From contig NZ_JAUSRB010000002.1 in assembly GCF_030811595.1 (NCBI RefSeq), positions 1,984,001 through 2,048,000 on the forward strand: a DNA stretch of 64,000 bases, given 5' to 3'. The translations under genes and the position numbers were made by a program. This stretch comes from Streptosporangium brasiliense. Its GTDB lineage: Bacteria > Actinomycetota > Actinomycetes > Streptosporangiales > Streptosporangiaceae. Below are positions 1 through 8,674 of the stretch, piece by piece. Position 1 is the first letter of the stretch; the number at the start of each line of letters is the position of its first letter. Under the pieces are notes generated by a model. That model ran no database searches. It had not been told where the DNA came from and was given only the letters and a program-made list of their open reading frames with translations.

Positions 1-321
1 GCGACGCCGCGGCGCGCACCTTGACGAGTGAGGGGAGTGGGCTGTGCGCTACCGCACCGCTGTGGTCATTCCCCAGTCACGGTACGAGGTGATTCTGGTG
101 TCTTCGTTGGTCCCCGGTACCGGCTGCGCGGTCGGCACCGGACGTCCGTGACGGACGCCTGATTTCAGCTGCCCGATGTCGGACCAACCGGCCGGGTGTT
201 TCTCCGACGGGGTCGTCCCGCAGCATGGATCTCTGCGTGGCCTGACCCCAGGTCGTTCCGTCCGGAAATTGCGCTGTCCTGTTCCGATCGTCCCAAGGGC
301 TGAGAGCTAAGGGCTAAGGGC
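1..321. other. Intergenic stretch upstream of the EF-G paralog
   Basis: I see no convincing gene here. The stretch holds one perfect inverted repeat, CGTCCGT and ACGGACG around a single G at 143-157, which could be an operator. Close to the downstream start the short string CTAAGGG occurs twice, at about 307-320, and supplies the ribosome-binding purines. Confidence 0.5.
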
Positions 322-2427
322 ATGCGTGGCAACCCGCACCGTCATATCACCGACCCGCTGACCGGCATCCGCAATCTGGGCATCCTCGCCCACGTCGACG
401 CCGGCAAGACCACCATCACCGAACGGATCCTCTACGTCACCGGCACCACGCACAAACGTGGCGAAGTGCATGAGGGGACGACCGTCACCGACTTCGACTC
501 CCAGGAGCGCGATCGTGGGATCACCATCTTCGCCGCAGCGGTGAGCTGCGTCTGGGACGGTCACCGGATCAACCTCATCGACACCCCGGGCCACGTCGAC
601 TTCTCCGACGAGGTGGAACGCTCGCTGCGGGTGCTCGACGGCGCGATCGCGGTGTTCGACGGCGTCGCGGGAGTCGAACCGCAGAGCGAGTCGGTGTGGC
701 GGCAGGCCGACCGGTACGGAGTGCCGCGGATCGCCTTCGTCAACAAGCTGGACCGCGCCGGTGCCGACCTCGACACGGCGGTCGAGTCGATCCGCGAACG
801 GTTGCGGGTGACCCCTCTGGTGACGCAGCTGCCGATCGGGCGGGAGGACGGGTTCACCGGGGTGGTGGATCTGCTGCGGATGCGGTCGCTGATCTGGGCC
901 GACGGCGGTGAGACGGGCAGGGACGGGCCGGTGCCGGACGCCCTGCGGGAGGAGGCGCACCGTCGCCGGCGGCTCCTTGAGGAGGTGGTGGCCGGACTGC
1001 ACCCTGTGGCGTTGGAGGAGTTCTGCGCGGAGTCGGCGGTCTCCACCGGGACTCTTGCCGCCGCGCTGCGCGATCTGACCCGTACCGGAGAGGGCGTGGT
1101 GGTGGTGTGCGGATCGGCCTACCGCAACCGCGGGATCGAACCGCTGCTGGAGGCCGTCGTGGCCTACCTGCCCTCGCCGCTGGAGGTGTCGGCGGTACGC
1201 GGCGTCCAGGACGGCACGGTGCGGGAGCGGGCCGCCGACCCGGCGGCGCCGTTCGCCTCGCTGGTCTTCAAGGTGAATTCGACCGCCGCCGGACGGCTGA
1301 CCTACCTGCGCGTGTATTCGGGGACGGTCGAGAAGGGAGACACGGTGCTGGACGCCGGCGCGCGGCGCACCGAGCGGATCGGCCGGATCCTGCGGGTCCA
1401 GGCGGACCGGCACATGGAGGTGGACCGGGCGGTGGCCGGGGACATCGTCGCGGTGGTCGGGCTGAAGGCGGCCCGCGCCGGGGCGACCCTGTGCGCGCCC
1501 GCGGAGCCGTTGGTCCTCGAACCGCCGGTCGTGGCCGATCCGGTGGTCTCCGTGGCGGTCGAGGCCCGCAGGAGCACCGATACCGACCGGCTGGCGTCGG
1601 CGTTGGCGCGGCTGGTCGAGGAGGATCCTTCGCTGGCGGTCCGGACCGACCCCGAGACCGGCCAGACGGTGCTGTCGGGGATGGGCGAGCTGCATCTGGA
1701 GGTCGCGGTGGAGAAGGTCCGTCGCGACCGCGGGCTGGAGGTCAGCGTCGGCCGGCCACAGGTGGCCTACCGGGAGACGGTCGGGCGCGGGGTGTCCGGG
1801 CTGCTGTACCGGCACGTCAAGCAGGACGGCGGCGCCGGCCAGTTCGCCCACGTCGTCCTCGACGTGGAGCCGCTGGAGGCCGTCCCGGACGCCGTCCGTG
1901 CCGACGGCGGCGCGGTGGACTTCGTGTTCCGTTCGACCGTCGTCGGTGGGCGGGTGCCGGGGGAGTACGTCCGGGCGGTGGAAGCCGGTTGCCGGGACGC
2001 TCTGGCCGCGGGCCCCCTCGGCGGTCACCCGGTGACCGGCCTGCGGGTCACGCTGACCGACGGAGCCACCCATTCCAAGGACTCCTCGGAGATGGCGTTC
2101 CGGACGGCCGGCCGGCTCGCGCTGCGGGAGGCACTGCGCGCCAGCGTGATGCTGCTGCTGGAGCCGATGGTCGAGGTCACGGTCACCGTGCCCGACGACG
2201 CCGTCGGTGGGGTGCTGGGCGACCTGGCGGCACGGCGCGGCCGGGTCTCCGGCTCGACCACGCGGGCGGGCACGGTGGTGGTCACCGCGACCGTGCCGCT
2301 GGCCGAGCTGTTCGGCTACGCGACCCGGCTGCGCAGCCGGACCCAGGGCCGGGTGACCTTCACCACTCGGGCCGCCGGTCACGCCCCGGTGCCGGGCGCC
2401 GCGTCCAACGCGACGCCGCCCCGGTAG
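322..2427 (+). CDS. Elongation factor G paralog (translational GTPase)
   Basis: A 701-residue translational GTPase of the EF-G family, expected to act on the ribosome in translocation or ribosome release. The G motifs are all present: HVDAGKTT at residues 24-31, RGITI at 65-69, DTPGH at 87-91, NKLD at 141-144 and a GSA motif near 264. The length matches full EF-G with domains II to V. It is unlikely to be the main fusA: no rpsL, rpsG or tuf gene lies beside it, and the switch I region ([17 protein letters not shown]) differs from what I recall of the housekeeping actinobacterial protein. The ATG at 322 follows AAGGG. A strong terminator follows the stop. A paralog of this kind could be a specialised or antibiotic-tolerant factor, but nothing here proves it. 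Confidence 0.88.
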   Translation: MRGNPHRHITDPLTGIRNLGILAHVDAGKTTITERILYVTGTTHKRGEVHEGTTVTDFDSQERDRGITIFAAAVSCVWDGHRINLIDTPGHVDFSDEVERSLRVLDGAIAVFDGVAGVEPQSESVWRQADRYGVPRIAFVNKLDRAGADLDTAVESIRERLRVTPLVTQLPIGREDGFTGVVDLLRMRSLIWADGGETGRDGPVPDALREEAHRRRRLLEEVVAGLHPVALEEFCAESAVSTGTLAAALRDLTRTGEGVVVVCGSAYRNRGIEPLLEAVVAYLPSPLEVSAVRGVQDGTVRERAADPAAPFASLVFKVNSTAAGRLTYLRVYSGTVEKGDTVLDAGARRTERIGRILRVQADRHMEVDRAVAGDIVAVVGLKAARAGATLCAPAEPLVLEPPVVADPVVSVAVEARRSTDTDRLASALARLVEEDPSLAVRTDPETGQTVLSGMGELHLEVAVEKVRRDRGLEVSVGRPQVAYRETVGRGVSGLLYRHVKQDGGAGQFAHVVLDVEPLEAVPDAVRADGGAVDFVFRSTVVGGRVPGEYVRAVEAGCRDALAAGPLGGHPVTGLRVTLTDGATHSKDSSEMAFRTAGRLALREALRASVMLLLEPMVEVTVTVPDDAVGGVLGDLAARRGRVSGSTTRAGTVVVTATVPLAELFGYATRLRSRTQGRVTFTTRAAGHAPVPGAASNATPPR

Positions 2428-2437
2428 AACCCGGCGA

Positions 2438-2465
2438 CGGCCCCGCCCACCCGTGGGCGGGGCCG
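2438..2465 (+). terminator. Hairpin terminator after the EF-G paralog
   Basis: Perfect 13-bp arms, CGGCCCCGCCCAC and GTGGGCGGGGCCG, lie 10 bases after the stop codon. No U tract follows, as is common in high-GC actinomycetes. Confidence 0.7.
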
Positions 2466-2630
2466 CTCCAGCCGGGGACGTCCAACCGGGACCGCTCCGG
2501 ACAGGACTGCTTCCGGATGGGGCCGCTCCCGGACGGGGACGCCCGGCCGGGACCGCTCCCGGACAGGGCCGAGCCGGGACCGCTCCGGACGGGGCCGTGC
2601 CGCAGCCTCTCCGCGGCCTGTGACTGGGCA
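2466..2630. repeat. Cluster of degenerate GGGRCCGCTCC direct repeats
   Basis: The gap before the oxidase gene is built from repeated variants of GGGACCGCTCC and GGACGGGG, at least five copies on the same strand with uneven spacing. No gene or RNA that I recognise explains them. Confidence 0.6.
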
Positions 2631-2650
2631 CGATCGGAGTCCGACGGACA

Positions 2651-2679
2651 TTTACTGTTAGTAAAGTTTCCTTTATATT
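2651..2679 (+). promoter_or_regulatory. Promoter with operator-like spacer for the AA10 oxidase gene
   Basis: TTTACT at 2651-2656 and TATATT at 2674-2679 are separated by 17 bp and fit a vegetative promoter. The spacer contains GTTAGTAAAGTTTCC, an imperfect inverted repeat (AGTAAA, G, TTTCCT). A regulator binding there would block RNA polymerase. I recall similar TTAG..AAAG..TTTCC elements before secreted hydrolase genes in this order, but that is memory and not shown here. Confidence 0.6.
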
Positions 2680-2712
2680 TGGGTCTCACCCCCCCAGCGA
2701 AGGAAACACGAC

Positions 2713-3510
2713 ATGCGCAAATTGATCAGAGTCTTAGCGGCGGCGGTCATCGCGGTCGCGTCCGTGGTGTTCGTCGCCTCGCCCGCACTGGCGCACGGCT
2801 ACATCACCTCCCCTCCCAGCCGGCAGGCACTCTGCGCCCAGGGGAAGGTCGCCAACTGCGGCCAGATCATCTGGGAGCCGGCCAGCGTCGAGGGCCCCAA
2901 GGGGCAGCGGAACTGTAGCGGCGGCGACGCCCGCTGGGCCCCGCTCGACGACGACAGCAAGGCGTGGCCGGTCACCAACGTCGGTGACTCGGTCACCTTC
3001 AACTGGCGGATCGAGGCCCGTCACGCCACCAGCACGTGGGAGTACTTCGTCGGCGGCACCCGCGTCGCGGTGTTCGACGACCGGGGCAAGGTGCCGGGCT
3101 CCACGGTCTCGCACGTGGTCAACCTGGGAGGCCGGACCGGCCGCCTCAAGGTGCTCGCCATCTGGAACATCGCCGACACCGCGATGGCCTTCTACAACTG
3201 CGTCGATGTCAAGGTAGGCAGCGGCCCCGACCCGACGCCGACCCCGACGCCCACCCCCACGCCGACCCCGACCCCGACGCCCACGCCGACCCCCACCGTC
3301 TCGCCCACGCCGACCCCCACCGTCTCGCCCACGCCGACCCCCACCGTCTCGCCCACCCAGGGACCTGCCGGCCCCTGGGCCGCCGGTACCCTCTACGCGG
3401 CCGGTGACCAGGCGGTCTACAACGGCGCCACCTACCGGTGCCTCCAGCGGCACACCGCGCTGCCCGGCTGGGAGCCGCCCTACGTCCCGGCCCTCTGGCA
3501 GCGTCAGTGA
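2713..3510 (+). CDS. Secreted lytic polysaccharide monooxygenase, AA10 family, with C-terminal carbohydrate-binding module
   Basis: A copper enzyme that oxidatively cleaves chitin or cellulose outside the cell. Residues 1-27 form a signal peptide ending in ALA, so the mature protein begins with His28, the first ligand of the copper histidine brace. His104 in the [11 protein letters not shown] stretch is the second. The catalytic domain runs to about residue 172 and contains paired cysteines. A Thr-Pro linker with repeated PTPTVS units follows, then a CBM5/12-like module of about 45 residues rich in Trp and Tyr ([19 protein letters not shown]). Length and order match bacterial AA10 proteins. 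The gene stands alone behind its own promoter. Chitin is the more usual partner of this module type, but the substrate cannot be read from sequence. Confidence 0.93.
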   Translation: MRKLIRVLAAAVIAVASVVFVASPALAHGYITSPPSRQALCAQGKVANCGQIIWEPASVEGPKGQRNCSGGDARWAPLDDDSKAWPVTNVGDSVTFNWRIEARHATSTWEYFVGGTRVAVFDDRGKVPGSTVSHVVNLGGRTGRLKVLAIWNIADTAMAFYNCVDVKVGSGPDPTPTPTPTPTPTPTPTPTPTPTVSPTPTPTVSPTPTPTVSPTQGPAGPWAAGTLYAAGDQAVYNGATYRCLQRHTALPGWEPPYVPALWQRQ

Positions 3511-3539
3511 GCCGGTGACGCCCGACGGCGATCGACGCC

Positions 3540-3746
3540 CGCGCTCCTTTCTTGAGGGTCCTGAGGTTTCCTGAGGGTCCTGAGGGGCTTTCCGAAGGAG
3601 CCTTTTCCTGAGGGCTTTCCAGGGAGCTTTCCGAGGGAGCGCGGGTCTCCGGCCGGTCCGGATCGGCGTCTGAACGTCCTGCGGAACTCCAGGATGCCGT
3701 TTCACGCCTTCCGCGATCCCAGGAGTCCTTCCGCGATCCCAGGAGT
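3540..3746. repeat. Tandem and dispersed direct repeats between convergent genes
   Basis: Variants of TCCTGAGG and CTTTCC recur from about 3540 to 3640. A perfect 20-bp unit, CCTTCCGCGATCCCAGGAGT, is then repeated head to tail at 3707-3726 and 3727-3746. No gene is seen in the gap. Confidence 0.75.
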
Positions 3747-3785
3747 AAGGCGGCGCCCTCGTGCAGGGCCCGGCGGGCGGGCCTG

Positions 3786-4613
3786 TCAGCCCTTGATGAA
3801 GGCCAGCAGGTCGCTGTTGAACCGGTCCTTGTAGGGGTTGATGTTGGCCAGGCCGTGCGGGGCGCCGGGGTAGACCTTCAGGGTCGCGTCCGCGACGATC
3901 TCGGCTGACTTCATGGCCGAGTCGTTGATGGGCACGATCTGGTCGGCGTCCCCGTGAACGATCAGGGTCGGCACGTCGAACCGCTTGAGGTCCTGGGTGA
4001 AGTCGCTCTCGGAGAATGCCTTGATGCAGTCGTAGGCGGCCTTCAGGGAGACCTGCATGCTCCACAGCCAGAACGCCTCGCGCACACCCTCCGACACGTC
4101 GGAATCGGGCCGGTCGGCGCCGTAGAAGGGGACGCTGAGGTCTTTCCAGTACTGCGCGCGGTCTTTCTCCACCGCGGCCCGGATGTCGTCGAAGACCTCG
4201 ATGGGGGTCCCCTCGGGATTGGCGTCGGTCTTCAGCATCAGCGGCGGGACCGCGCCGAGCAGGACGGCCTTGGCCACCCGGGAGGTGCCGTGGCGACCGA
4301 TGTAGCGGGCGACCTCGCCGCCGCCGGTGGAGTGGCCGACCAGGACCACGTCCCGCAGGTCCAGCTTCTCGATCACCTCGGCGAGATCGTCGGCGTAGGT
4401 GTCCATGTCGTTGCCGTGCCACGTCGCGCTGGAGCGGCCGTGCCCGCGCCGGTCGTGGGCCACGGCGCGGTAGCCGTTCTCGGCGACGGAGCGGATCTGG
4501 TCCTCCCAGGCGTCGGAGTTGAGCGGCCAGCCGTGGCTGAAGACCACCGGCTGACCGGAGCCCCCGTCCTTGTAGAAGATGCCGGTGCCGTCTTCGGTGG
4601 TGATGTGCCCCAT
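3786..4613 (-). CDS. Alpha/beta hydrolase, non-haem chloroperoxidase/arylesterase type
   Basis: A 275-residue cytosolic alpha/beta-fold hydrolase. Ser95 in GHSTGG is the nucleophile, Asp224 in HGDADQIVP the acid and His253 in APHGLA the base. The motifs [10 protein letters not shown] and DRRGHGRSS are typical of the cofactor-free haloperoxidase and esterase group, whose members hydrolyse esters and show perhydrolysis in vitro. I place the start at the ATG at 4613 because AAGGGGG lies just upstream; a 21-residue extension to 4676 has no such site. It is followed upstream by a gap and the TetR gene on the same strand. The substrate is unknown. Confidence 0.87.
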   Translation of the reverse strand: MGHITTEDGTGIFYKDGGSGQPVVFSHGWPLNSDAWEDQIRSVAENGYRAVAHDRRGHGRSSATWHGNDMDTYADDLAEVIEKLDLRDVVLVGHSTGGGEVARYIGRHGTSRVAKAVLLGAVPPLMLKTDANPEGTPIEVFDDIRAAVEKDRAQYWKDLSVPFYGADRPDSDVSEGVREAFWLWSMQVSLKAAYDCIKAFSESDFTQDLKRFDVPTLIVHGDADQIVPINDSAMKSAEIVADATLKVYPGAPHGLANINPYKDRFNSDLLAFIKG

Positions 4614-4866
4614 CGCAGGTCCCCCTTGTGGAAACGGCCTCCCCCTGAAGGCCACAACGACACTTCCCTGGCCCAATCAGGGCCACTCTGGACAATTCCC
4701 ACCTTTTGTCCTTCCTTGGTGAGAGCCTGCTCCTGCCCGAAGGCGGTCCTCGGCCACGGCCCGCGACGCGGCGCCGGCCGTCGTGGCTCGGCCCTCCACC
4801 GGCTTCACCGGCGCGGCGAGCACCTCGCCCGGCGCGACCCCGACGGCGCGCGTCTCGGCGGGGCCG
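4614..4866. other. Gap between hydrolase and TetR genes with a short palindrome
   Basis: The only structure I see is TGGCCC and GGGCCA around AATCA at 4669-4685, about 55 bases upstream of the hydrolase start. It may be an operator. No small gene is supported. Confidence 0.4.
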
Positions 4867-5469
4867 TCAGGGGCGGTCCCCGGAGCCGTGCGGAGGGTCC
4901 GGGGGCAGGAGCCGCTCCACCGCGTCGGTGATCAGGTCGTGGAGCTGCTGCCCGGGGAAGACGTCAGGCAGGGTGAGCCGCTCCACGATCAGCCAGTTCA
5001 GGGTCATGTAGAGGAGCACCACCGTGGTGTCGTCACCGGGCAGGCCGGACTCCCGGTGGTAGGCGATGTTGGCCTCGACGTCGGCGCGGATCTGGCGGGT
5101 GAGCACGGCGCGCAGCTCGGGGCGGCGGGTGGCCTCCAGGCGCAGTTCCAGCAGGGCCAGGTAGCCCGAGCGGAAGTCGGTGATCCGGCCCACCAGCTCG
5201 TGCATCAGCCGCGTGACCCGGTCGCGGTCACGCGGCCCCTCCAGGGCCCGGGCGAGGGTGGTCGCGTCGGGCTGCAGCCGTTCGTAGAAGCGGGCGCCCG
5301 CCTGGGTGAGCAGGTCGTCGCGGTTGGCGAAGTAGTTCGACGCGGTGCCGTTCGGCACCGCCGCCTCGACGTCGACGGCGCGGAAGGTCAGGCCGCGCGC
5401 CCCCTCGCGTGCCAGGACTTCGATGGCCGCGTCGACGAGCGCCGCCCGCCGTGCCGGATTCTGCCGCAT
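4867..5469 (-). CDS. TetR-family transcriptional regulator
   Basis: A 200-residue repressor-type protein. The N-terminal helix-turn-helix is clear in residues 5-50 (ALVDAAIEVLAREGARGLTFRAV then GTASNYFANRDDLL), and the rest is a helical ligand-binding and dimer domain. I start it at the ATG at 5469, preceded by GGGAGA, and not at 5523, where the first 18 residues do not look like coding sequence. Two near-identical boxes lie directly upstream and overlap an outward-facing promoter, so self-regulation and control of a divergent transcript are likely. The ligand is unknown. Confidence 0.88.
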   Translation of the reverse strand: MRQNPARRAALVDAAIEVLAREGARGLTFRAVDVEAAVPNGTASNYFANRDDLLTQAGARFYERLQPDATTLARALEGPRDRDRVTRLMHELVGRITDFRSGYLALLELRLEATRRPELRAVLTRQIRADVEANIAYHRESGLPGDDTTVVLLYMTLNWLIVERLTLPDVFPGQQLHDLITDAVERLLPPDPPHGSGDRP

Positions 5470-5490
5470 CGGATCTCCCAATAATCTTGC

Positions 5491-5546
5491 TTGACACCAC
5501 TCTGGATGTAGTACTACGTTCAAACCACTCCGAACAGAGTACTACG
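5491..5546 (+). promoter_or_regulatory. Divergent promoter with paired TetR-type operator boxes
   Basis: TTGACA at 5491-5496 and TACGTT at 5515-5520 make a rightward promoter with an 18-bp spacer. The perfect palindrome GTAGTACTAC at 5508-5517 sits inside it. AGTACTACG occurs at 5510-5518 and again at 5538-5546, 28 bp apart, with a GTTC/GAAC pair between. The layout is that of a TetR operator. Confidence 0.6.
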
Positions 5547-5877
5547 CCTAGAGCGACAATGAGAAAGAGAGACCGGATGCGAGTCGAGTTCACCGTCCTG
5601 CCCGCCGTACCCCGCTGGACCGGTGCGTCCATGCAGCAGATTCCCCGGTCCCGGCCGGTCCGCCCGCGCCAGGCTCCCATGCCGCCGCGGTCGGTGCCGC
5701 GGCCCAGGCCGCTGCCCAAGCCCGGGACGCACAGGTGAGCCCGGGGGCACGCAGGTGAGCCCCGAGGTGCGCGGATGGGTGCCGGGCCGGCGACGGCGGG
5801 TTGGTCGCCGTCCTGGTCCGGCCCCGGTGCGGTAATTCCTACACAGGAGACCGCTTTACCCCTTATAGGGTGAAAAC
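5547..5877 (+). other. Short open frame and repeats downstream of the divergent promoter
   Basis: A frame from ATG 5577 to 5738 (53 residues, starting MRVEFTVLPAV) follows AGAGAGA and sits where a TetR target gene would be expected. From residue 20 its composition is Arg/Pro rich and looks non-coding. It may be the stump of a lost target gene, but I cannot identify it. ACGCACAGGTGAGCCC-like units repeat at about 5728-5765. An imperfect inverted repeat, TTTACCC and GGGTGAA, lies just before the next gene. Confidence 0.25.
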
Positions 5878-6549
5878 ATGTCACGGCTTCTCTCGGTGAA
5901 CCTCGCTCATCCGCACTCCGCCGACTACACCAGCGCCGATCTCACCGGGATCGACAAGCGCCCCGCCGACGGGCCGGTCGCCGTGGCAGCCCCCGGCCCG
6001 ATGGGTACGGCGGGCAGCGGTGTCGCGGGGGACACGATCGGTGATCTCCGCGACCACGGCGGCGATCACCAGGCGGTGTACGCCTACGCGCGTGAGGATC
6101 TCGACACCTGGGAGAAGGAGCTGGGGCGCGAGCTGTCCAACGGGGTCTTCGGTGAGAACCTCACCACCTCCGGCCTCGACGTCAACGGCGCCCTGGTCGG
6201 CGAGCGGTGGCGGATCGGAACGGACCTGATCCTCGAAGTCACCTCGGCCCGCATCCCGTGCCGCACGTTCGCGGGCTGGCTGGACCGGAAGGGGTGGGTC
6301 CGGCGGTTCACCGAGGCCGCCCTGCCCGGCGCCTATCTCCGCGTCATCGCGCCCGGCGAGATCCAGGCGGGCGACGTCGTCGAGGTCGTCTCCAGGCCGG
6401 ACCACGCGGTGACGGTCGAGTTCCTCTTCCGCGCCCTGACGACCGAGGCCGGACTGCTGCCGCGGCTGCTCGACGCCGGCGACGCGCTCAACCCCTACTT
6501 CACGGAGAAGATCCACCGGCGGCTGGCGGGACGGTCCCGGAACGTGTGA
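5878..6549 (+). CDS. MOSC domain protein, YiiM-like
   Basis: A 223-residue single-domain MOSC protein. The family carries sulfur or binds molybdenum cofactor; YiiM-type members help detoxify N-hydroxylated bases and related compounds. The core runs from about residue 45 to 170, with GDHQAVYAYAREDL, FGENLTTSGLD and the conserved cysteine in ARIPCRTFAGW, the presumed sulfur carrier. The C-terminal 40 residues form a YiiM-type helical tail. The ATG at 5878 has AGGGTGA just upstream. It stands alone between regulators, with no molybdenum enzyme beside it. Family assignment is firm and the substrate is not known. Confidence 0.88.
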   Translation: MSRLLSVNLAHPHSADYTSADLTGIDKRPADGPVAVAAPGPMGTAGSGVAGDTIGDLRDHGGDHQAVYAYAREDLDTWEKELGRELSNGVFGENLTTSGLDVNGALVGERWRIGTDLILEVTSARIPCRTFAGWLDRKGWVRRFTEAALPGAYLRVIAPGEIQAGDVVEVVSRPDHAVTVEFLFRALTTEAGLLPRLLDAGDALNPYFTEKIHRRLAGRSRNV

Positions 6550-6775
6550 CCCGCGCCGTCACGGCGGCGCGGCGGTCCCCGCCCGGGCGGAAAGGCGCGC
6601 GGGCGGAATCCGGGCGGAAAGGCGCGCGGGCGGAAGAGGCACGCGGGCTTTCCTGAAGGATGTGCCCGGAGCGGAGTTGCATCCGGTCGACACCGGGCAT
6701 CCCGCACTTGAAGAGAAGCCGCCGCAGACCACCCCCCGTCGCCGACTTCCTCGACCGTGGTGGAAAGGGCAGCAG

Positions 6776-7384
6776 ATGAAGATCGCAATTGTCGGGGCCA
6801 GTGGTCACATCGGCTCGGCCGTCGTCCGGGAGGCCCGCGACCGTGGCCACGAGGTCACGCCCGTCGCCAGGGACGCCTCCTCGCTGGGGAACGGGGTCGA
6901 CGCCGACGTGCTCGACCGCGGCTCGATCGCGGGGGTGCTGACCGGGCACGACGCGGTGGTGCTGGCGGTGAAGGGGCCCGAGACCGTGCCCGCGGCGGTC
7001 CGGACCCTGATCGACGTGCTGCCCGGGATCGGGGTGAGGCGGCTGCTGGTCGTGGGCGGCGGCGGCAGCCTGGAGCAGGCCCCGGGGCGGCGGTTCGTCG
7101 ACAGCCCGAACTTCCCGAAGGAGTATCTGGCCGAGGCCCGCGCCCAGGGCGAGGCCCTCGACCTGCTCCGCGCCCAGGGCGGCGCGCTGGACTGGTCCTA
7201 CGCCAGCCCGCCCCCGGTCCACCTCGTGGACGGCGAGCGCACCGGTGCCTACCGGGTCAAGGCCGGCGACGCTCCGATCAGCGGCGCCGACACCCGGATC
7301 ACGATCCCGGACTTCGCCGCCGCCCTTCTCGACACCCTGGAGGAGGGCTCCTTCGTCCGGGAGCGCTTCACCGCCGGCTACTAG
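6776..7384 (+). CDS. NAD(P)-binding oxidoreductase of the NmrA/YwnB type
   Basis: A 202-residue Rossmann-fold protein. The dinucleotide motif GASGHIG is at residues 7-13 and a second glycine cluster, VVGGGGS, follows the fourth strand. The fold is a short atypical SDR of the kind annotated NAD(P)H-binding protein, used for flavin or quinone reduction or redox sensing. I start it at ATG 6776, after AAAGGG; an upstream extension to 6662 is Pro/Arg rich with no ribosome site. The gap before it (6550-6775) repeats GGCGGAAAGGCGCGCG twice. The last eleven codons have been duplicated past the stop (next entry). Substrate unknown. Confidence 0.82.
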   Translation: MKIAIVGASGHIGSAVVREARDRGHEVTPVARDASSLGNGVDADVLDRGSIAGVLTGHDAVVLAVKGPETVPAAVRTLIDVLPGIGVRRLLVVGGGGSLEQAPGRRFVDSPNFPKEYLAEARAQGEALDLLRAQGGALDWSYASPPPVHLVDGERTGAYRVKAGDAPISGADTRITIPDFAAALLDTLEEGSFVRERFTAGY

Positions 7385-7430
7385 CGCGTCCGGGAGCGCT
7401 TCACCGCCGGCTACTAGCGCGTCCGGGAGC
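7354..7430 (+). repeat. 33-bp tandem repeat spanning a stop codon
   Basis: The end of the preceding gene, starting CGTCCGGGAGCGCTTCACCG and including its TAG, is copied exactly from 7387 and partly again from 7420, a period of 33 bp or eleven codons. The second copy also ends in TAG. Confidence 0.9.
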
Positions 7431-7527
7431 GCGCCGCCGCCGGCTGCTCCCAGGCCGGCGGGCGCCGAGCCCCTGCGGGGCACCGAGCTCCTGCGGGGCG
7501 CCGGGTTTCCAGGCCGCCGTCACACCG

Positions 7528-7956
7528 TCACCGGCCGCCGAGGTTGGCGGTCATCCGGCTCAGGACGTCGACGGTCGTCCGGTACTCCTCGGCGCTGACG
7601 CCCTCGGTGACGCGGACGCGGGCGGCGGTCACCTTGTCGTGCAGGTCGGCGTGGGCGCGGGTGCCCGCCTCGGTGAGGGCGAGCGGCCCGCCCTCGGTGA
7701 GCCAGCCGCGCTCGCTCAGCTCCTCCGCGACCGGGAGCAGCGAGGGCTGCGCGGCACTGAGGAAGGGGCCGAGCGCGGCGTCGAGCTCGGCCGGGGTGCG
7801 GGGTTCCGCGGCGATGACGTTCATCACCTGCCAGTGACGGCGGGTCAGCCCCTCCCCGCCGAGCAGGTCGTCGAGGGAGCGCTCGATGGCGACGTGAAGC
7901 TGCTTGATCCAATAGCCCAGGGGGCGCTGCTCGCTGGTGATCTCGGAGACTTCCAT
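7528..7956 (-). CDS. MarR-family regulator
   Basis: A 142-residue winged-helix protein. The DNA-binding region spans about residues 30-105, with LTRRHWQVMNVIAAEPRTPAEL and a wing near ERGWLTEGGPLALTEAG. Terminal helices for dimerisation flank it. I start at ATG 7956, preceded by TGAGGA; the extension to 8007 would run through the operator palindromes. It is divergent from a second MarR gene, with a 68-bp gap holding three ACATGT-centred boxes, so cross-regulation is likely. Inducer unknown. Confidence 0.85.
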   Translation of the reverse strand: MEVSEITSEQRPLGYWIKQLHVAIERSLDDLLGGEGLTRRHWQVMNVIAAEPRTPAELDAALGPFLSAAQPSLLPVAEELSERGWLTEGGPLALTEAGTRAHADLHDKVTAARVRVTEGVSAEEYRTTVDVLSRMTANLGGR

Positions 7957-7975
7957 GGTGCCGTCCTCAGGATTG

Positions 7976-8015
7976 ATACATGTATTTTGACAATAACATG
8001 TATTCATACATGTAT
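7976..8015. promoter_or_regulatory. Shared operator with three ACATGT-centred palindromes
   Basis: ATACATGTAT occurs perfectly at 7976-7985 and 8006-8015, and a weaker copy centred on ACATGT lies at 7996-8001. Centres are 18 and 12 bp apart. The boxes fill the gap between two divergent MarR genes and overlap the expected promoters of both. The AT-rich sequence stands out from its surroundings. Confidence 0.8.
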
Positions 8016-8024
8016 AGTGGCCGT

Positions 8025-8477
8025 ATGGAGGACTCCCAGGCGGTCGCGGCCGTCGAGCGGGCGATGGTGGCGATCCGGCGCAGCCAGAGCCGCCGAGCGA
8101 TCCAGCGCCTGGCGGGCGGCGGCCATCCGGATCCCGCGCTGTTCGCGGTGATCGACGCGGTGGAGGAGGGGCCGGAGGCGGCCACGGTGAGCTCCGTCGC
8201 CGACCGCATGGGCGTCGATCAGCCCCGTGCCAGCCGCCTGGTCGCCAGGGCCGTCGACGCCGGGCTGCTACGGCGGGTGGCCGACCCCGCGGACGGCCGG
8301 CGCAGCACCCTGGAGCTCACCGACCTGGGCGTCGAGCAGGCCGATCAGGTCCACCGGTTCCGGCGAGAGGTCTTCGGTACGGCGATGCGTGACTGGCCGG
8401 AGCACGACCAGCGGGAGTTCGCCCGCCTGCTCGGGGATTTCGTGGAGGCGCTGGGACGGCGTCACCGGGGCGGCTGA
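8025..8477 (+). CDS. MarR-family regulator (divergent partner)
   Basis: A 150-residue MarR protein. Residues 35-105 hold the winged helix, with TVSSVADRMGVDQPRASRLVARAVDAGLL as the recognition region and the acidic wing ADPADGRRSTLELT, a hallmark of the family. The start at ATG 8025 leaves the ACATGT boxes in the leader. It is not closely similar to its divergent neighbour, so this is not a recent duplication. No transporter or oxidoreductase follows directly; the nearest downstream gene is a small dimeric alpha/beta protein 197 bases away. Confidence 0.87.
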   Translation: MEDSQAVAAVERAMVAIRRSQSRRAIQRLAGGGHPDPALFAVIDAVEEGPEAATVSSVADRMGVDQPRASRLVARAVDAGLLRRVADPADGRRSTLELTDLGVEQADQVHRFRREVFGTAMRDWPEHDQREFARLLGDFVEALGRRHRGG

Positions 8478-8674
8478 GACGCGTCGCCGGGGCCCGGACG
8501 CCCCGGCGCGGTCACCGGGACGCCCGCGTGGAGACTCTCGCAGGAGAACCGGAGAAAGCGCCGGCCGCCCGCCGAGTCATGCAAAGCCGGGCGCGTTTTG
8601 ACCCGAGCCTGCTTGTCCGCACCCGCTCCCGGAGATGGAGTCGTTCAGTAGTGGACGCGGACAGGGAGGACCTC

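Noticed and set aside
3230..3360. Repetitive CCGACGCCCAC tract as a possible array
   Set aside because: It encodes the Thr-Pro linker of the secreted monooxygenase.
6662..6775. 38-codon N-terminal extension of the NAD(P)-binding protein
   Set aside because: It is Pro/Arg rich without a ribosome site, while AAAGGG precedes the internal ATG that starts the Rossmann fold.
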